Shown here piece after piece: positions 1 through 7,467 of a stretch of DNA of 45,202 nucleotides. The notes beneath the pieces are model-generated. The model was not told the origin of the DNA and ran no database searches. It saw nothing but the letters and a program-made list of their open reading frames with translations. Source of the DNA: an uncultured Anaerotignum sp. GTDB lineage: Bacteria; Bacillota; Clostridia; Lachnospirales; Anaerotignaceae. The DNA lies in assembly GCF_905212195.1 (NCBI RefSeq), contig NZ_CAJMDQ010000008.1:1-45202 (forward strand), written 5' to 3'. Made by a program: the position numbers and the translations under genes. Positions within the stretch are counted from its first letter, which is position 1; every line of letters begins with the position of its first letter.

Positions 1-1
1 G

Positions 2-340
2 GCTTACGACGGTCCTTCATTGATCATCGCTTACGCTCCTTGTATCAACCACGGTCTGAAAGGCGGCATGAGCGGCGCTCAGAACGAAATCAAACGTGCA
101 GTTGAAGCAGGTTACTGGCATATGTACAGATTCAACCCTACTCTGAAAGAAGAAGGCAAGAACCCCTTCACTCTGGATTCTAAAGAACCCACAGCAAGCT
201 TCAGAGACTTCCTGCTGAGCGAAGTTCGTTACAGCGCACTGCAGAGAACATTCCCCGAAGTAGCGGAAGAACTGTTCGAACAGTCCGAAAAGAACGCAAA
301 AGAAAGACTGGAAAACTACAAAAGACTGGCTAACCAGTAA
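2..340 (+). CDS. nifJ: Pyruvate:ferredoxin (flavodoxin) oxidoreductase, C-terminal end (5' truncated by window)
   Basis: The open frame enters from the left edge and ends at TAA 338-340, giving the last 112 residues. The stretch AYDGPSLIIAYAPCINHG, followed by a conserved tail (GYWHMYRFNP, NPFTLDSKEP, EVRYSAL), matches the C-terminal part of the thiamine-diphosphate domain of single-chain PFORs. PFOR oxidatively decarboxylates pyruvate to acetyl-CoA and CO2 and reduces ferredoxin; it is a cytoplasmic hub of clostridial fermentation. The rest of the roughly 1170-residue protein lies outside the window. A strong hairpin terminator follows about 55 bases after the stop, so this is the end of its transcript. 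Identification is firm despite the truncation. Confidence 0.93.
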   Translation, partial: AYDGPSLIIAYAPCINHGLKGGMSGAQNEIKRAVEAGYWHMYRFNPTLKEEGKNPFTLDSKEPTASFRDFLLSEVRYSALQRTFPEVAEELFEQSEKNAKERLENYKRLANQ

Positions 341-395
341 TCAGGTTTCACAGGATTTCAAAATGGAATAAAAACAGGCTTTGCCTGATGAAATG

Positions 396-432
396 GAGAG
401 ATTTCCCGCAAGGGAAGTCTCTCTGTTTTTTT
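396..432 (+). terminator. Intrinsic terminator of nifJ
   Basis: Twelve-base arms (GAGAGATTTCCC and GGGAAGTCTCTC, one T-G wobble) close on a GCAA tetraloop and are followed by seven T's. A smaller AGGC-TTT-GCCT hairpin lies just upstream near 375. Confidence 0.9.
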
Positions 433-544
433 ATGGTTCCTTTAGACAATGTTACAATTTTATTGAGATTGGAAAAATTGCTTTTTTCCAAAAGGAAAAT
501 AGTGTATACTCACAATATGGAAGTGAAGGAGGGGGTTATTGCAT

Positions 545-1354
545 ATGCGTCAAACGCTGAAAAACTGTAAGAGAATCGTCATTAAGGTGGGTACTGCAAC
601 CATTACCTATCCCAATGGCAGATTGAATTTGAAACGGATCGAAGAACTGGCATGGGTGCTGACAGACCTGCGCAATCGCGGTATGGATGTGGCACTGGTC
701 ACCAGCGGTGCCATTGGTGTAGGCGCTGTGCGTATGTCAATGCCTTCCCGTCCCACCATTACCCGGGAAAAACAGGCGGCGGCAGCAGTTGGTCAGGCAA
801 TGCTGATGCAGATCTATCATAACTTTTTTGACCGGTATAATCAGACCGTTGCCCAGATTTTGCTGACAAAGGAAGAAATGGGCACAGAAGAAAGATATAC
901 CAATACCCATAATACATTTGAAACATTGTTTGAAATGGGCATCATTCCCATCGTCAATGCCAATGACACCATTTCTACATATGAAATTGAATTTTCCGAT
1001 AACGACCGCCTTTCTGCCATGGTAGCGGAGGTAACAGGCGCTGATCTCCTGGTATTGCTGACAGATATCGACGCTCTGTATGATAAAAATCCCAGAGAGC
1101 ACGCAGACGCAAAGCGGATTTCTTATGTGGAAAAAGTAACACCGGAAATTGAAAAGATGGCAAGCGGAAAAGGCTCTGCCTTCAGTGTCGGCGGCATGCA
1201 GACAAAACTGGAAGCGGCAAAAATCTGCGAAAAAGCCGGAACAGCCATGGCAATCGCCCATGGGGAAGATCCTACGGTAATCCATCGGATTTTGGCTGGC
1301 GAAGATGTGGGAACTTGCTTTGGAAAAGGAATCAAAAGGAGAGATGAAATATGA
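545..1354 (+). CDS. proB: Glutamate 5-kinase, short form without PUA domain
   Basis: ProB phosphorylates L-glutamate to gamma-glutamyl phosphate, the first and normally feedback-inhibited step of proline synthesis. Amino-acid-kinase motifs are clear: IVIKVGTATI near the N-terminus, VTSGAIGVGA, NANDTI, DNDRLSAMVA, LTDIDALYDKNP, and GKGSAFSVGGMQTKLEAA near the C-terminus. At 269 residues it is about 100 shorter than the E. coli enzyme and lacks the C-terminal PUA domain, as in several Gram-positive ProBs. I start at ATG 545; an in-frame TTG at 539 sits closer to the AAGGAGG at 526-532 and cannot be excluded. The stop overlaps the next ATG by four bases (ATGA). proA follows two genes later. Confidence 0.93.
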   Translation: MRQTLKNCKRIVIKVGTATITYPNGRLNLKRIEELAWVLTDLRNRGMDVALVTSGAIGVGAVRMSMPSRPTITREKQAAAAVGQAMLMQIYHNFFDRYNQTVAQILLTKEEMGTEERYTNTHNTFETLFEMGIIPIVNANDTISTYEIEFSDNDRLSAMVAEVTGADLLVLLTDIDALYDKNPREHADAKRISYVEKVTPEIEKMASGKGSAFSVGGMQTKLEAAKICEKAGTAMAIAHGEDPTVIHRILAGEDVGTCFGKGIKRRDEI

Positions 1355-1857
1355 GTTTTTGCCCGAAATGCGGAAGAGAAATCATAGATGAAAGCTTGGG
1401 CTGCCCGATTTGCGGCGTAAAAGAAAATACCCGCCCCGAAACAACGCAGCCCGATGAGCAGCCTGCAGAAAAAGTGGATTCTTTTACTGTAGAGGATGCC
1501 AAAGGCACTTATCAGAAATTCGAAAGTACAGAAAACACCAGCAGTGGTACATGGGCAAGCGGCGGTACCAATACAGAATATAAGCCTGTTAATGAAGGTA
1601 TTCATCCTGCACTGAAAGTCATCATTGTGGTATTGATTATTGTGACGACGCTTCTGGTGAGCGGTCTTGGCGCAATTGCAGGCTTGGTTGGCGGTATTGT
1701 ATTGATGAAAAGTCCCATAGAAGACAATCGTGTTTTCGGGAAACAGATCACAATCCTGAGTGCCGTTCTTCTGGGTATCGGCTTGATTTGCTGCCTCATT
1801 GGCGGTGTCTTTGCAGCATTTTCATTGCCATTTACGATGTTCACAATTAATTATTGA
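1351..1857 (+). CDS. Zinc-ribbon membrane protein of unknown function
   Basis: The 168-residue protein begins with a zinc-ribbon pattern (Cys4-x2-Cys7 and Cys18-x2-Cys21), followed by a polar acidic linker to about residue 85. Two hydrophobic segments follow, about 88-118 and 132-165. The ribbon should therefore face the cytoplasm on a membrane anchor. This arrangement is common in Firmicutes and has no general function that I know of. It overlaps the proB stop by four bases and is followed after one base by another membrane protein, so the three are translationally coupled. Nothing in it suggests a direct role in proline synthesis. Confidence 0.75.
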   Translation: MSFCPKCGREIIDESLGCPICGVKENTRPETTQPDEQPAEKVDSFTVEDAKGTYQKFESTENTSSGTWASGGTNTEYKPVNEGIHPALKVIIVVLIIVTTLLVSGLGAIAGLVGGIVLMKSPIEDNRVFGKQITILSAVLLGIGLICCLIGGVFAAFSLPFTMFTINY

Positions 1858-1858
1858 T

Positions 1859-2491
1859 ATGAAGGAAATTGTTGACTTTTTTGGCTCTGCTGTCTGCCAC
1901 CAGATGGCAGAGCGCAGTTTTTTCTGGGGGAGCTGTCAAAGTCCCCTCTGTGCCCGCTGTACAGCCATTGAAGGCGGTATCATACTGGGTGTGATATTCT
2001 TATGGCTGGTAGGACGAAAAGACGGAAATCGACCGTTTTCACCCTCTGGCGTGGTGCTGGCAGCGCTGTCATTTCTGCCCATTGCCATTGATGGTGTCGG
2101 CAGTTATCTGGGTTTTTGGCAGAGCAACAATCTGCTCCGTGTGTTGACAGGGGCGTTGGCTGGCTATGGACTGCCGGGGCTGTTTTTGCTGGTCGCCAAT
2201 TTTTCTCCAGCCAAAGAAAATACGAATCCTGTTTATAAAAATACAGGAGAGCAGATAGGTCTGCTTCTGGCGGCAGTGGCTTATGGTCTGTTGGTATGGC
2301 TGGGCATTTTGCCATATTTCCTTGTTGCCCTTGTGTCAGCAGTGGGGGTAGTCTGTTTTTATGGCTGCTTCTGGTTTCTCATATTGCGGACGATGACAGC
2401 AGGAAGGAAATTCCCTTGTTTCTTATGCTCGCTGGCAGGAGGGCTTTTCACTGTATTTGTGGTGGCAACAATTGTACAAAGAATTTCATAG
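1859..2491 (+). CDS. DUF2085-type membrane protein
   Basis: The 210-residue protein carries the N-terminal signature of DUF2085 proteins: Cys13-His14-Gln, an Arg-Ser-Phe-Phe motif at 19-22, Cys26, and CARC at 31-34. Several membrane segments follow. The Cys/His cluster next to the first helix suggests metal or redox chemistry at the membrane face, but no activity is established for the family as far as I know. I start at ATG 1859, one base after the previous stop, because the family's motif begins about a dozen residues in. No good ribosome binding site is visible, which fits translational coupling. An upstream in-frame ATG at 1799 would overlap the previous gene and is unlikely. Confidence 0.75.
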   Translation: MKEIVDFFGSAVCHQMAERSFFWGSCQSPLCARCTAIEGGIILGVIFLWLVGRKDGNRPFSPSGVVLAALSFLPIAIDGVGSYLGFWQSNNLLRVLTGALAGYGLPGLFLLVANFSPAKENTNPVYKNTGEQIGLLLAAVAYGLLVWLGILPYFLVALVSAVGVVCFYGCFWFLILRTMTAGRKFPCFLCSLAGGLFTVFVVATIVQRIS

Positions 2492-2498
2492 AGAATCG

Positions 2499-2556
2499 AA
2501 AAAAAGCTGTTTTTTTCCATGGGGTACAAGTATAATGGAAAGAAACGGCTTTTTTA
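2499..2556 (+). terminator. Long hairpin between the proB and proA units
   Basis: Arms 2499-2520 and 2535-2555 pair almost completely (AGCTGTTTTTTTCCAT against ATGGAAAGAAACGGCT, flanked by A and T runs). The loop is about 14 bases. The T-rich 3' arm makes it a plausible terminator for proB and its two neighbours. Confidence 0.65.
2531..2536 (+). promoter_or_regulatory. Candidate -10 box for proA
   Basis: A perfect TATAAT lies in the loop and 3' arm of the preceding hairpin. The -35 position (2508-2513) is poor (TGTTTT), so this is tentative. It would start transcription about 30 bases ahead of proA. Confidence 0.35.
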
Positions 2557-2574
2557 TTAAGGAGGCAGTTATAT

Positions 2575-3822
2575 ATGAGTATGTTGACAGAAATGGGAAA
2601 ACAGGCAAAGGAAGCGGCAGTGGTACTTTCTGTGCTTCCCACACCCAGAAAAAATAAAGCCCTTTGCCATGCGGCAGACGCTTTGCTGGCGGCAAAGGAT
2701 GAAATTTTGGCAGCTAACAAGGCAGACGTAGATGCGGCAGTGGAAGCAGGTATCAAAGGCGCATTCATTGACCGTTTGACACTGACAGAAAAGAGATTGC
2801 AGGAAATGGCAGACGGCTTAAGACAGGTGGCATCTCTGGATGACCCTGTAGGCAAAGTCCTGTCCATGAAAACATTGGATAATGGCTTGATTATCGGCCA
2901 GAAACGTGTGCCTATGGGCGTGATCGGCATCATTTTTGAAGCACGTCCCAATGTAACGGCAGACGCTTTCGGTCTGTGCCTGAAAGCCGGCAGTGCAGTT
3001 ATTCTCCGCGGCGGCAAAGAAGCCATCGGCACCAATAAAAAAGTGGTTTCCGTATTCCAGAAAGCATTGGAAGAAGAAGGTCTGCCCGGTGCCTGCGTAC
3101 AGATTGTACAGGATACCAATCGGGAAACCGCAAACGAAATGATGCGCCTGAACGGCTATCTGGATTTGCTCATTCCAAGAGGTGGCGCAGGACTCATTCA
3201 GAATGTGGTGCAGAATAGTACCGTTCCTGTGATTCAGACAGGTGTGGGCAACTGCCATGTTTATGTGGACGAAAGTGCTGACTTGGAAAAAGCAGTGCGC
3301 ATTGTCATCAATGCCAAAACACAGCGTCCCGGTGTTTGCAATGCCTGCGAAAGCCTGTTGGTGCATGAAAGTCTGAAAGATACTTTCTTACCTATGATTG
3401 GTAAGGCGTTACAGGAAAAACAGGTGGAAATCCGTGGGGATGAAGACACCTGTGCCAGAGTGCCCGGCGCCGTAGCGGCAACAGAAGAAGACTGGGCAAC
3501 AGAATACGAAGATTATATCATTTCCACAAGAGTGGTGAAGGATTTGGATGAAGCCATCAACCATATCCGCCGTTATTCCACAGGTCATTCCGAAGCCATT
3601 GTGACAGAAAATTACACAAATGCCCAGCGGTTCCTCAATGAAGTAGATGCGGCGGCAGTTTATGTGAATGCTTCCACTCGTTTCACAGACGGCGGACAGT
3701 TTGGTTTTGGTGCGGAAATCGGCATCAGTACCCAGAAACTCCATGCCCGTGGGCCTATGGGTCTGACAGAATTGACTACTACAAAATATATCATTTATGG
3801 TGATGGACAGATTCGTGAATAA
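2575..3822 (+). CDS. proA: Glutamate-5-semialdehyde dehydrogenase (gamma-glutamyl phosphate reductase)
   Basis: ProA reduces gamma-glutamyl phosphate with NADPH to glutamate semialdehyde, the second step of proline synthesis after ProB. The 415-residue length is normal. Visible motifs are KRVPMGVIGIIFEARPNVT, RGGKEA, LIPRGGAGLI, and the catalytic cysteine in QRPGVCNACE (Cys255). The C-terminal aldehyde dehydrogenase features FTDGGQFGFGAEIGIST and HARGPMGL are present. AAGGAGG lies at a normal distance before ATG 2575. It is separated from proB by two membrane-protein genes and a hairpin, so proB and proA may be transcribed separately. The next gene begins 17 bases after its stop. No proC is seen here. 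Confidence 0.96.
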   Translation: MSMLTEMGKQAKEAAVVLSVLPTPRKNKALCHAADALLAAKDEILAANKADVDAAVEAGIKGAFIDRLTLTEKRLQEMADGLRQVASLDDPVGKVLSMKTLDNGLIIGQKRVPMGVIGIIFEARPNVTADAFGLCLKAGSAVILRGGKEAIGTNKKVVSVFQKALEEEGLPGACVQIVQDTNRETANEMMRLNGYLDLLIPRGGAGLIQNVVQNSTVPVIQTGVGNCHVYVDESADLEKAVRIVINAKTQRPGVCNACESLLVHESLKDTFLPMIGKALQEKQVEIRGDEDTCARVPGAVAATEEDWATEYEDYIISTRVVKDLDEAINHIRRYSTGHSEAIVTENYTNAQRFLNEVDAAAVYVNASTRFTDGGQFGFGAEIGISTQKLHARGPMGLTELTTTKYIIYGDGQIRE

Positions 3823-3839
3823 AGAGAGAAGGGAAATAT

Positions 3840-4760
3840 ATGAGAATTGGTATTTTGGGCGCAGGCGGCGTCGGTGCCACTGTAGCCGGTGCCGTTGTGA
3901 AAGATAAAAACGCGGAAATCGTATTGATTGCAAGAGGAGAAACAAAGGAAAATGTTTTGAAAAGAGGCTGGATTCTGGAATCTGAAGTTTTGGGAGATCA
4001 GGTCATCCATCCTGCGCTGGTCAGCGATGATCCTGCGGAAATCGGAACAGTGGATGTGCTGGTACTGGCCTGCAAAAGCTATTCTTTGAAAGATGTATGC
4101 GACAGATACAGCAGTATCGTCCGGGATGATACACTGGTCATTCCTTTGCAGAATGGCTTTATGGCGGCTCAGCAGGCACAGGAAGCATTGGGAAAAGGGC
4201 AGATTGCCCATGGCTTCATTTATTGCCTGTCTAAAATTGTGGAAAAGGGGAAAGTTGTCAATGTTGGTACATTGCTGCGGGCAGGTTTTGGTTTCCCTGA
4301 CGGACGGAAAAACGAAAGAGCGGAACAGCTGGCGGCAATGATGCAGGCAGGGGGGCTGCCTACCATTTATACAGCGGATATTCTGGAACCCATCTGGGCG
4401 AAGTTTATGATGATTTGCGGCAATAGCTGTGCCTTCCTGTATTATGATTGTCCTTCCGGCGGTATTCTGGAAGATTCTCAGCGGATGGCTTTTCTGAAAG
4501 GAACTTATGACGATCTGTACCGCTTGGCGGATGGCATTGGCGTGCATCTGCCGGAAGATATTCAGGAACGGTATCTGAAGGAATTTGCGGAAATGCCTCT
4601 CAATTCCACATCTTCTCTCTATCGGGATATCAAAGATGGTGTACCCCAGAATGAACTGGAGCAGATTGTGGGTAATGCTGTCAGACTGGCAAGAGAAAAG
4701 AAAATTTCCGTGCCTTTCATTGCGGCGGCTTATGATAAAACATTACAGACTATGCTGTAA
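3840..4760 (+). CDS. Ketopantoate reductase family protein (PanE/ApbA-like)
   Basis: The 306-residue protein starts with a Rossmann motif GILGAGGVGA (residues 4-13). It continues with the family's two-domain layout: LVLACKSYSL near residue 79, IPLQNGF near 102, and WAKFMMICGNS in the helical C-terminal domain. PanE reduces 2-dehydropantoate to pantoate with NADPH for coenzyme A synthesis; many paralogues of this fold act on other 2-oxo acids. It sits 17 bases behind proA, preceded by GAAGGG, so it is co-transcribed with proA. That context is not typical for pantothenate synthesis, and the substrate should be left open. A repeat-associated terminator follows. Confidence 0.8.
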   Translation: MRIGILGAGGVGATVAGAVVKDKNAEIVLIARGETKENVLKRGWILESEVLGDQVIHPALVSDDPAEIGTVDVLVLACKSYSLKDVCDRYSSIVRDDTLVIPLQNGFMAAQQAQEALGKGQIAHGFIYCLSKIVEKGKVVNVGTLLRAGFGFPDGRKNERAEQLAAMMQAGGLPTIYTADILEPIWAKFMMICGNSCAFLYYDCPSGGILEDSQRMAFLKGTYDDLYRLADGIGVHLPEDIQERYLKEFAEMPLNSTSSLYRDIKDGVPQNELEQIVGNAVRLAREKKISVPFIAAAYDKTLQTML

Positions 4761-4779
4761 AAATCTGGACACAAAAAAG

Positions 4780-4862
4780 AGAATCCCTTTGGGGGCATCT
4801 TCATAAGAAAACAAAGAAAGCTAAAATCCTTATCATAACAAAGGATTTTAGCTTTCTTATTA
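4780..4862 (+). repeat. Dispersed intergenic repeat with terminator, copy 1
   Basis: A short hairpin-like stretch (ATCCCTTTGGGGG) precedes CTTCATAAGAAAA at 4799-4811. A perfect 18-base-pair hairpin follows (arms 4814-4831 and 4841-4858), then T-rich DNA. It serves as terminator of the proA-panE unit. Related copies lie near 12752, 30241 and 36267. Confidence 0.75.
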
Positions 4863-4906
4863 TATTGAGATTTTATTTGATATGTTTTCTTCTGAAGAAA
4901 GCCGTC

Positions 4907-4965
4907 GCAATTCCCCTTAAGAAATCAAGAAAAAGAAAAGCCGATGTTTTCTTAAGGGGAAGTTG
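4907..4965. repeat. Long inverted repeat in non-coding DNA
   Basis: Arms 4907-4924 and 4947-4965 share TTCCCCTTAAGAAA and its complement, with GCAA/TTGC at the outside and a 22-base A-rich loop. A smaller palindrome (TTTCTTC-T-GAAGAAA) lies at about 4885-4900. The stretch 4863-5000 holds no recognisable gene. It could be a decayed mobile hairpin or a small RNA. Confidence 0.5.
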
Positions 4966-5000
4966 CTTTAGATTCTCTTTTTTTAATACCCGTATAACGC

Positions 5001-5030
5001 AAAAAAGCCTTCGAAACGAAGGCTCTTTTT
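5001..5030 (-). terminator. Terminator of rpmB
   Basis: AGCCTTCG-AAA-CGAAGGCT (5006-5024) is flanked by an A run on the left and T's on the right. On the minus strand it ends in six U's right after rpmB. Confidence 0.85.
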
Positions 5031-5039
5031 ATGCTGAAA

Positions 5040-5243
5040 TCAGATCGCACGAGTGATTTTGTTGGAACGCATGCATCTTGTGCAAACGTAGATAGATTTT
5101 ACATTGCCGTTATCTTCCACGATTTTGATTTTCTTTACATTGGGTTTCCATTTTCTGTTCGCACGTCTACTAACCTGACTACGGTTAATGCTGATTCTAT
5201 GACCTTTGATCTGGCCTTTTTCACAAATTTCACATCTAGCCAT
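5040..5243 (-). CDS. rpmB: Large-subunit ribosomal protein L28 (bL28), zinc-binding form
   Basis: A basic protein of 67 residues beginning MARCEICEKG and ending with a CTRCMRS motif. The two Cys pairs (CxxC near each end) mark the zinc-ribbon form of L28. The central HRISINRSQVSRRANRKW stretch is typical for the family. I start at ATG 5243 because AAGGAGG precedes it at the normal distance on the minus strand; longer versions of the frame have no such site. It is a single-gene transcript with its own promoter and terminator, and it converges on the proA-panE unit. Confidence 0.96.
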   Translation of the reverse strand: MARCEICEKGQIKGHRISINRSQVSRRANRKWKPNVKKIKIVEDNGNVKSIYVCTRCMRSNKITRAI

Positions 5244-5286
5244 TGCCTGCACCTCCTTCATTGCTTGTATGTGACACAACAAAGTT

Positions 5287-5315
5287 ATTCTAGCAGAAAA
5301 CTTTTGATTTTGCAA
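5287..5315 (-). promoter_or_regulatory. rpmB promoter (sigma-A type)
   Basis: On the minus strand TTGCAA (5310-5315), a 17-base spacer and TAGAAT (5287-5292) precede rpmB by about 45 bases. Confidence 0.75.
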
Positions 5316-5437
5316 GAAAAAACGCCCTTTTTTTAAAATATTTTTTTATGGGAAAACTTGCTGTGATTTTGTACAGGGAAAAAAGCAGAAACGTAAGAAA
5401 AAATTAAAGGAATTCTAATAAAACTGTTTTTGTTTGG

Positions 5438-5446
5438 TGATATACT
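5438..5446 (+). promoter_or_regulatory. Extended -10 promoter before the stalk protein
   Basis: TGATATACT combines a TATACT -10 box with the upstream TG of an extended -10. No convincing -35 is seen. It lies about 40 bases before the start at 5488. Confidence 0.5.
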
Positions 5447-5487
5447 GTAAACAAGAATCTGCACCCATTTTTAAGGAGGGAATCTGA

Positions 5488-6381
5488 ATGATGCGAAAAA
5501 CAGTAATTGCGGCAGTCCTTTTGGCGTTGGGCTGTAATGCGACAGCTTTTGGTGCACAGAATGATGTGGTTATCAAATTAGATGAAAGAAATGTGGTACT
5601 GAAAGAAGACATTGTCTATGAAGATGGACGGATGATGCTGCCGGTACGCGCCATGGCGGATGTGCTGGGAGCCGATGTGACATATGATACAAGCACCCGT
5701 ACAGCTTTGGTGGAAAAACAGATGAAAACAGTGCTGGATGCGGATAATCAGCCCTTGGTATGGCAGGTTTCTCTGGGACTGGATTCCAATTATCTCACCC
5801 TGATGGGTACCCATGAACTGCTGCTGGAAACAAAACCGCTGGTGGTGAATAATCGGGCATATCTGCCATTAAGAGAATTGGCAGAAGCCATGAATCTGGA
5901 TGTGGAATGGAGCACAGACGGCCAGAAGGATTATGTGAAACTGACTTCTGCTAGAATGCCAAACGTTTCTCTGCAGCCCAATGGCAGCTTTGATCAGGAA
6001 ACCATGAGCCTGCAAATGCAGTGGCAGAATGAAGAAAATACAGTATTCTATGCATCCAATGAATTTTGGCTGGAAAAATGGGATGGACATAACTGGAATA
6101 AGGTAGAACCTGATTCCAAAGCCTATGTAAGCACAGATACTTACAGCATTCCTACAGGCGGCCCCACAGACGGCAAACGGGATAAAAAGTTCACTTTCTG
6201 GCAGTGGGAAAAGAGCATGACTCCCGGAAAATACCGTGTGGCAGTGCCTTATCAGTATCTGGAAGGCAAAGGCGAGGATATGACATTCTTTAATCTGGAA
6301 CAGACAAAGGCGTACAGTCAGGATACTCCTACCACTTATGTGGCATATGGCGAATTTTTGGTAGAAGCGTCTAACAAATAA
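5488..6381 (+). CDS. Secreted protein with copper amine oxidase N-terminal (stalk) domain
   Basis: A 297-residue exported protein. A signal peptide covers about residues 1-22 (hydrophobic core, ending near AFGA). Residues 25-140 contain two stalk-domain halves, recognised by MLPVRAMADVLGADVTYD with TALVE and by AYLPLRELAEAMNLDVEW. The C-terminal half (about 150-297) is rich in W and Y and ends in a beta-rich pattern with TPGKYRVAVPYQY, resembling a bacterial Ig-like domain; that assignment is tentative. AAGGAGG precedes ATG 5488. Such stalk domains usually act as cell-surface modules in Clostridia and do not imply amine oxidase activity. The gene stands alone between rpmB and rnz. Two further stalk proteins occur at 15087 and 31954. 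Confidence 0.8.
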   Translation: MMRKTVIAAVLLALGCNATAFGAQNDVVIKLDERNVVLKEDIVYEDGRMMLPVRAMADVLGADVTYDTSTRTALVEKQMKTVLDADNQPLVWQVSLGLDSNYLTLMGTHELLLETKPLVVNNRAYLPLRELAEAMNLDVEWSTDGQKDYVKLTSARMPNVSLQPNGSFDQETMSLQMQWQNEENTVFYASNEFWLEKWDGHNWNKVEPDSKAYVSTDTYSIPTGGPTDGKRDKKFTFWQWEKSMTPGKYRVAVPYQYLEGKGEDMTFFNLEQTKAYSQDTPTTYVAYGEFLVEASNK

Positions 6382-6395
6382 TCAATGGTCAAATG

Positions 6396-6433
6396 GCGGA
6401 AGGTTTGCAAGGAGCAGGTCTTCCGCTTTTTTT
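6396..6433 (+). terminator. Terminator of the stalk protein gene
   Basis: GCGGAAG (6396-6402) pairs with CTTCCGC (6420-6426), followed by seven T's. Confidence 0.8.
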
Positions 6434-6469
6434 CAAAGCCAAAAGCAAAGGCAGGAAAGGGCGCTTCTC

Positions 6470-6498
6470 TTGTGTTTTTCGGCACTTTGCGGTATCAT
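6470..6498 (+). promoter_or_regulatory. Candidate promoter of rnz-tsaD
   Basis: TTGTGT (6470-6475), a 17-base spacer and TATCAT (6493-6498) lie about 50 bases before rnz. Confidence 0.5.
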
Positions 6499-6546
6499 AT
6501 ACCATGAGTAAATTTGTTTGAATAGAAAATACAAAGGAGAACGGGA

Positions 6547-7464
6547 ATGTTAGATATTTGCTTATTGGGAACAGGCGGCATGATGCCCATGCCGGGACGT
6601 TTTCTCACGTCCCTTGCGGCGCGGCTCAATGGGCGTATGATGCTTATTGACTGCGGCGAAGGCACACAGGTAACCATGAAAATGCAGGGTTGGGGCTTCA
6701 AAAACATTGATGCCATCTGCTTCACCCATTTTCATGCGGATCATATCTCCGGGCTTCCCGGTCTGCTGCTGACCATTGGCAATGCAGGCAGAACGGAGCC
6801 TTTGAAGTTGGTAGGCCCTCAGGGGCTGGCTTATGTGGTGGAAGGTCTGCGGCGAATTGCGCCGGAACTGCCTTTCCCGCTGGAATTGATTGAATTGGGA
6901 AAAGATACGCCCAATCCTCTGCGTTTGGGGGAATTTGAAGTTTCTTTCTGTCAGGCGGATCATATGGTACGCTGCTATGCTTACCGTATTGACGTAAAAC
7001 GCCGCGGAAAATTCGACCCCAAAAAAGCGGAAGCGCTGGGTCTGCCCAGACCGCTGTGGGGCAAACTGCAGAAGGAAGGCGCTGTGGAATTTGAGGGTAA
7101 GACCTATACACCGGATATGGTGCTGGGAGCAGAACGTCCGGGCATTGCCATGGCATACTGCACAGACAGCCGTCCTGTAGACAGATTGGCGCATTTTGCA
7201 AAAGGCGTACAGCTTTTCATCTGCGAAGGCATGTATGGGGAAGAAGAAAAGAAACCAAAGGCTTTGGAGCATAAGCATATGCTCTTTTCCGAAGCGGCAA
7301 GACTGGCGAAGTTCGCAGAAGCGGAAGAACTTTGGCTGACCCATTTCAGCCCGGCTTTGCAGGAACCGGCGGAGTTTTTGCAGAACGCCACAGATATTTT
7401 CCCCAATACCCTGTTGGGGGAAGAGAGGAAAATGACAACATTGTATTTCCCGAAGGAAGGATAA
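6547..7464 (+). CDS. rnz: Ribonuclease Z (tRNA 3'-end endonuclease)
   Basis: RNase Z is a metallo-beta-lactamase nuclease that removes 3' trailers from tRNA precursors, chiefly those lacking an encoded CCA. The 305-residue protein begins with LLGTGGMMPMPGR and has the zinc-binding THFHADH motif at residues 60-66. LIDCGEGTQ lies upstream and LWLTHFSPA near the C-terminus. Length is usual for the short bacterial form. AAAGGAG lies just ahead of ATG 6547. tsaD follows after three bases, so the two tRNA-maturation genes form an operon. Broad metallo-beta-lactamase annotation would be the only alternative. Confidence 0.9.
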   Translation: MLDICLLGTGGMMPMPGRFLTSLAARLNGRMMLIDCGEGTQVTMKMQGWGFKNIDAICFTHFHADHISGLPGLLLTIGNAGRTEPLKLVGPQGLAYVVEGLRRIAPELPFPLELIELGKDTPNPLRLGEFEVSFCQADHMVRCYAYRIDVKRRGKFDPKKAEALGLPRPLWGKLQKEGAVEFEGKTYTPDMVLGAERPGIAMAYCTDSRPVDRLAHFAKGVQLFICEGMYGEEEKKPKALEHKHMLFSEAARLAKFAEAEELWLTHFSPALQEPAEFLQNATDIFPNTLLGEERKMTTLYFPKEG

Positions 7465-7467
7465 AAT

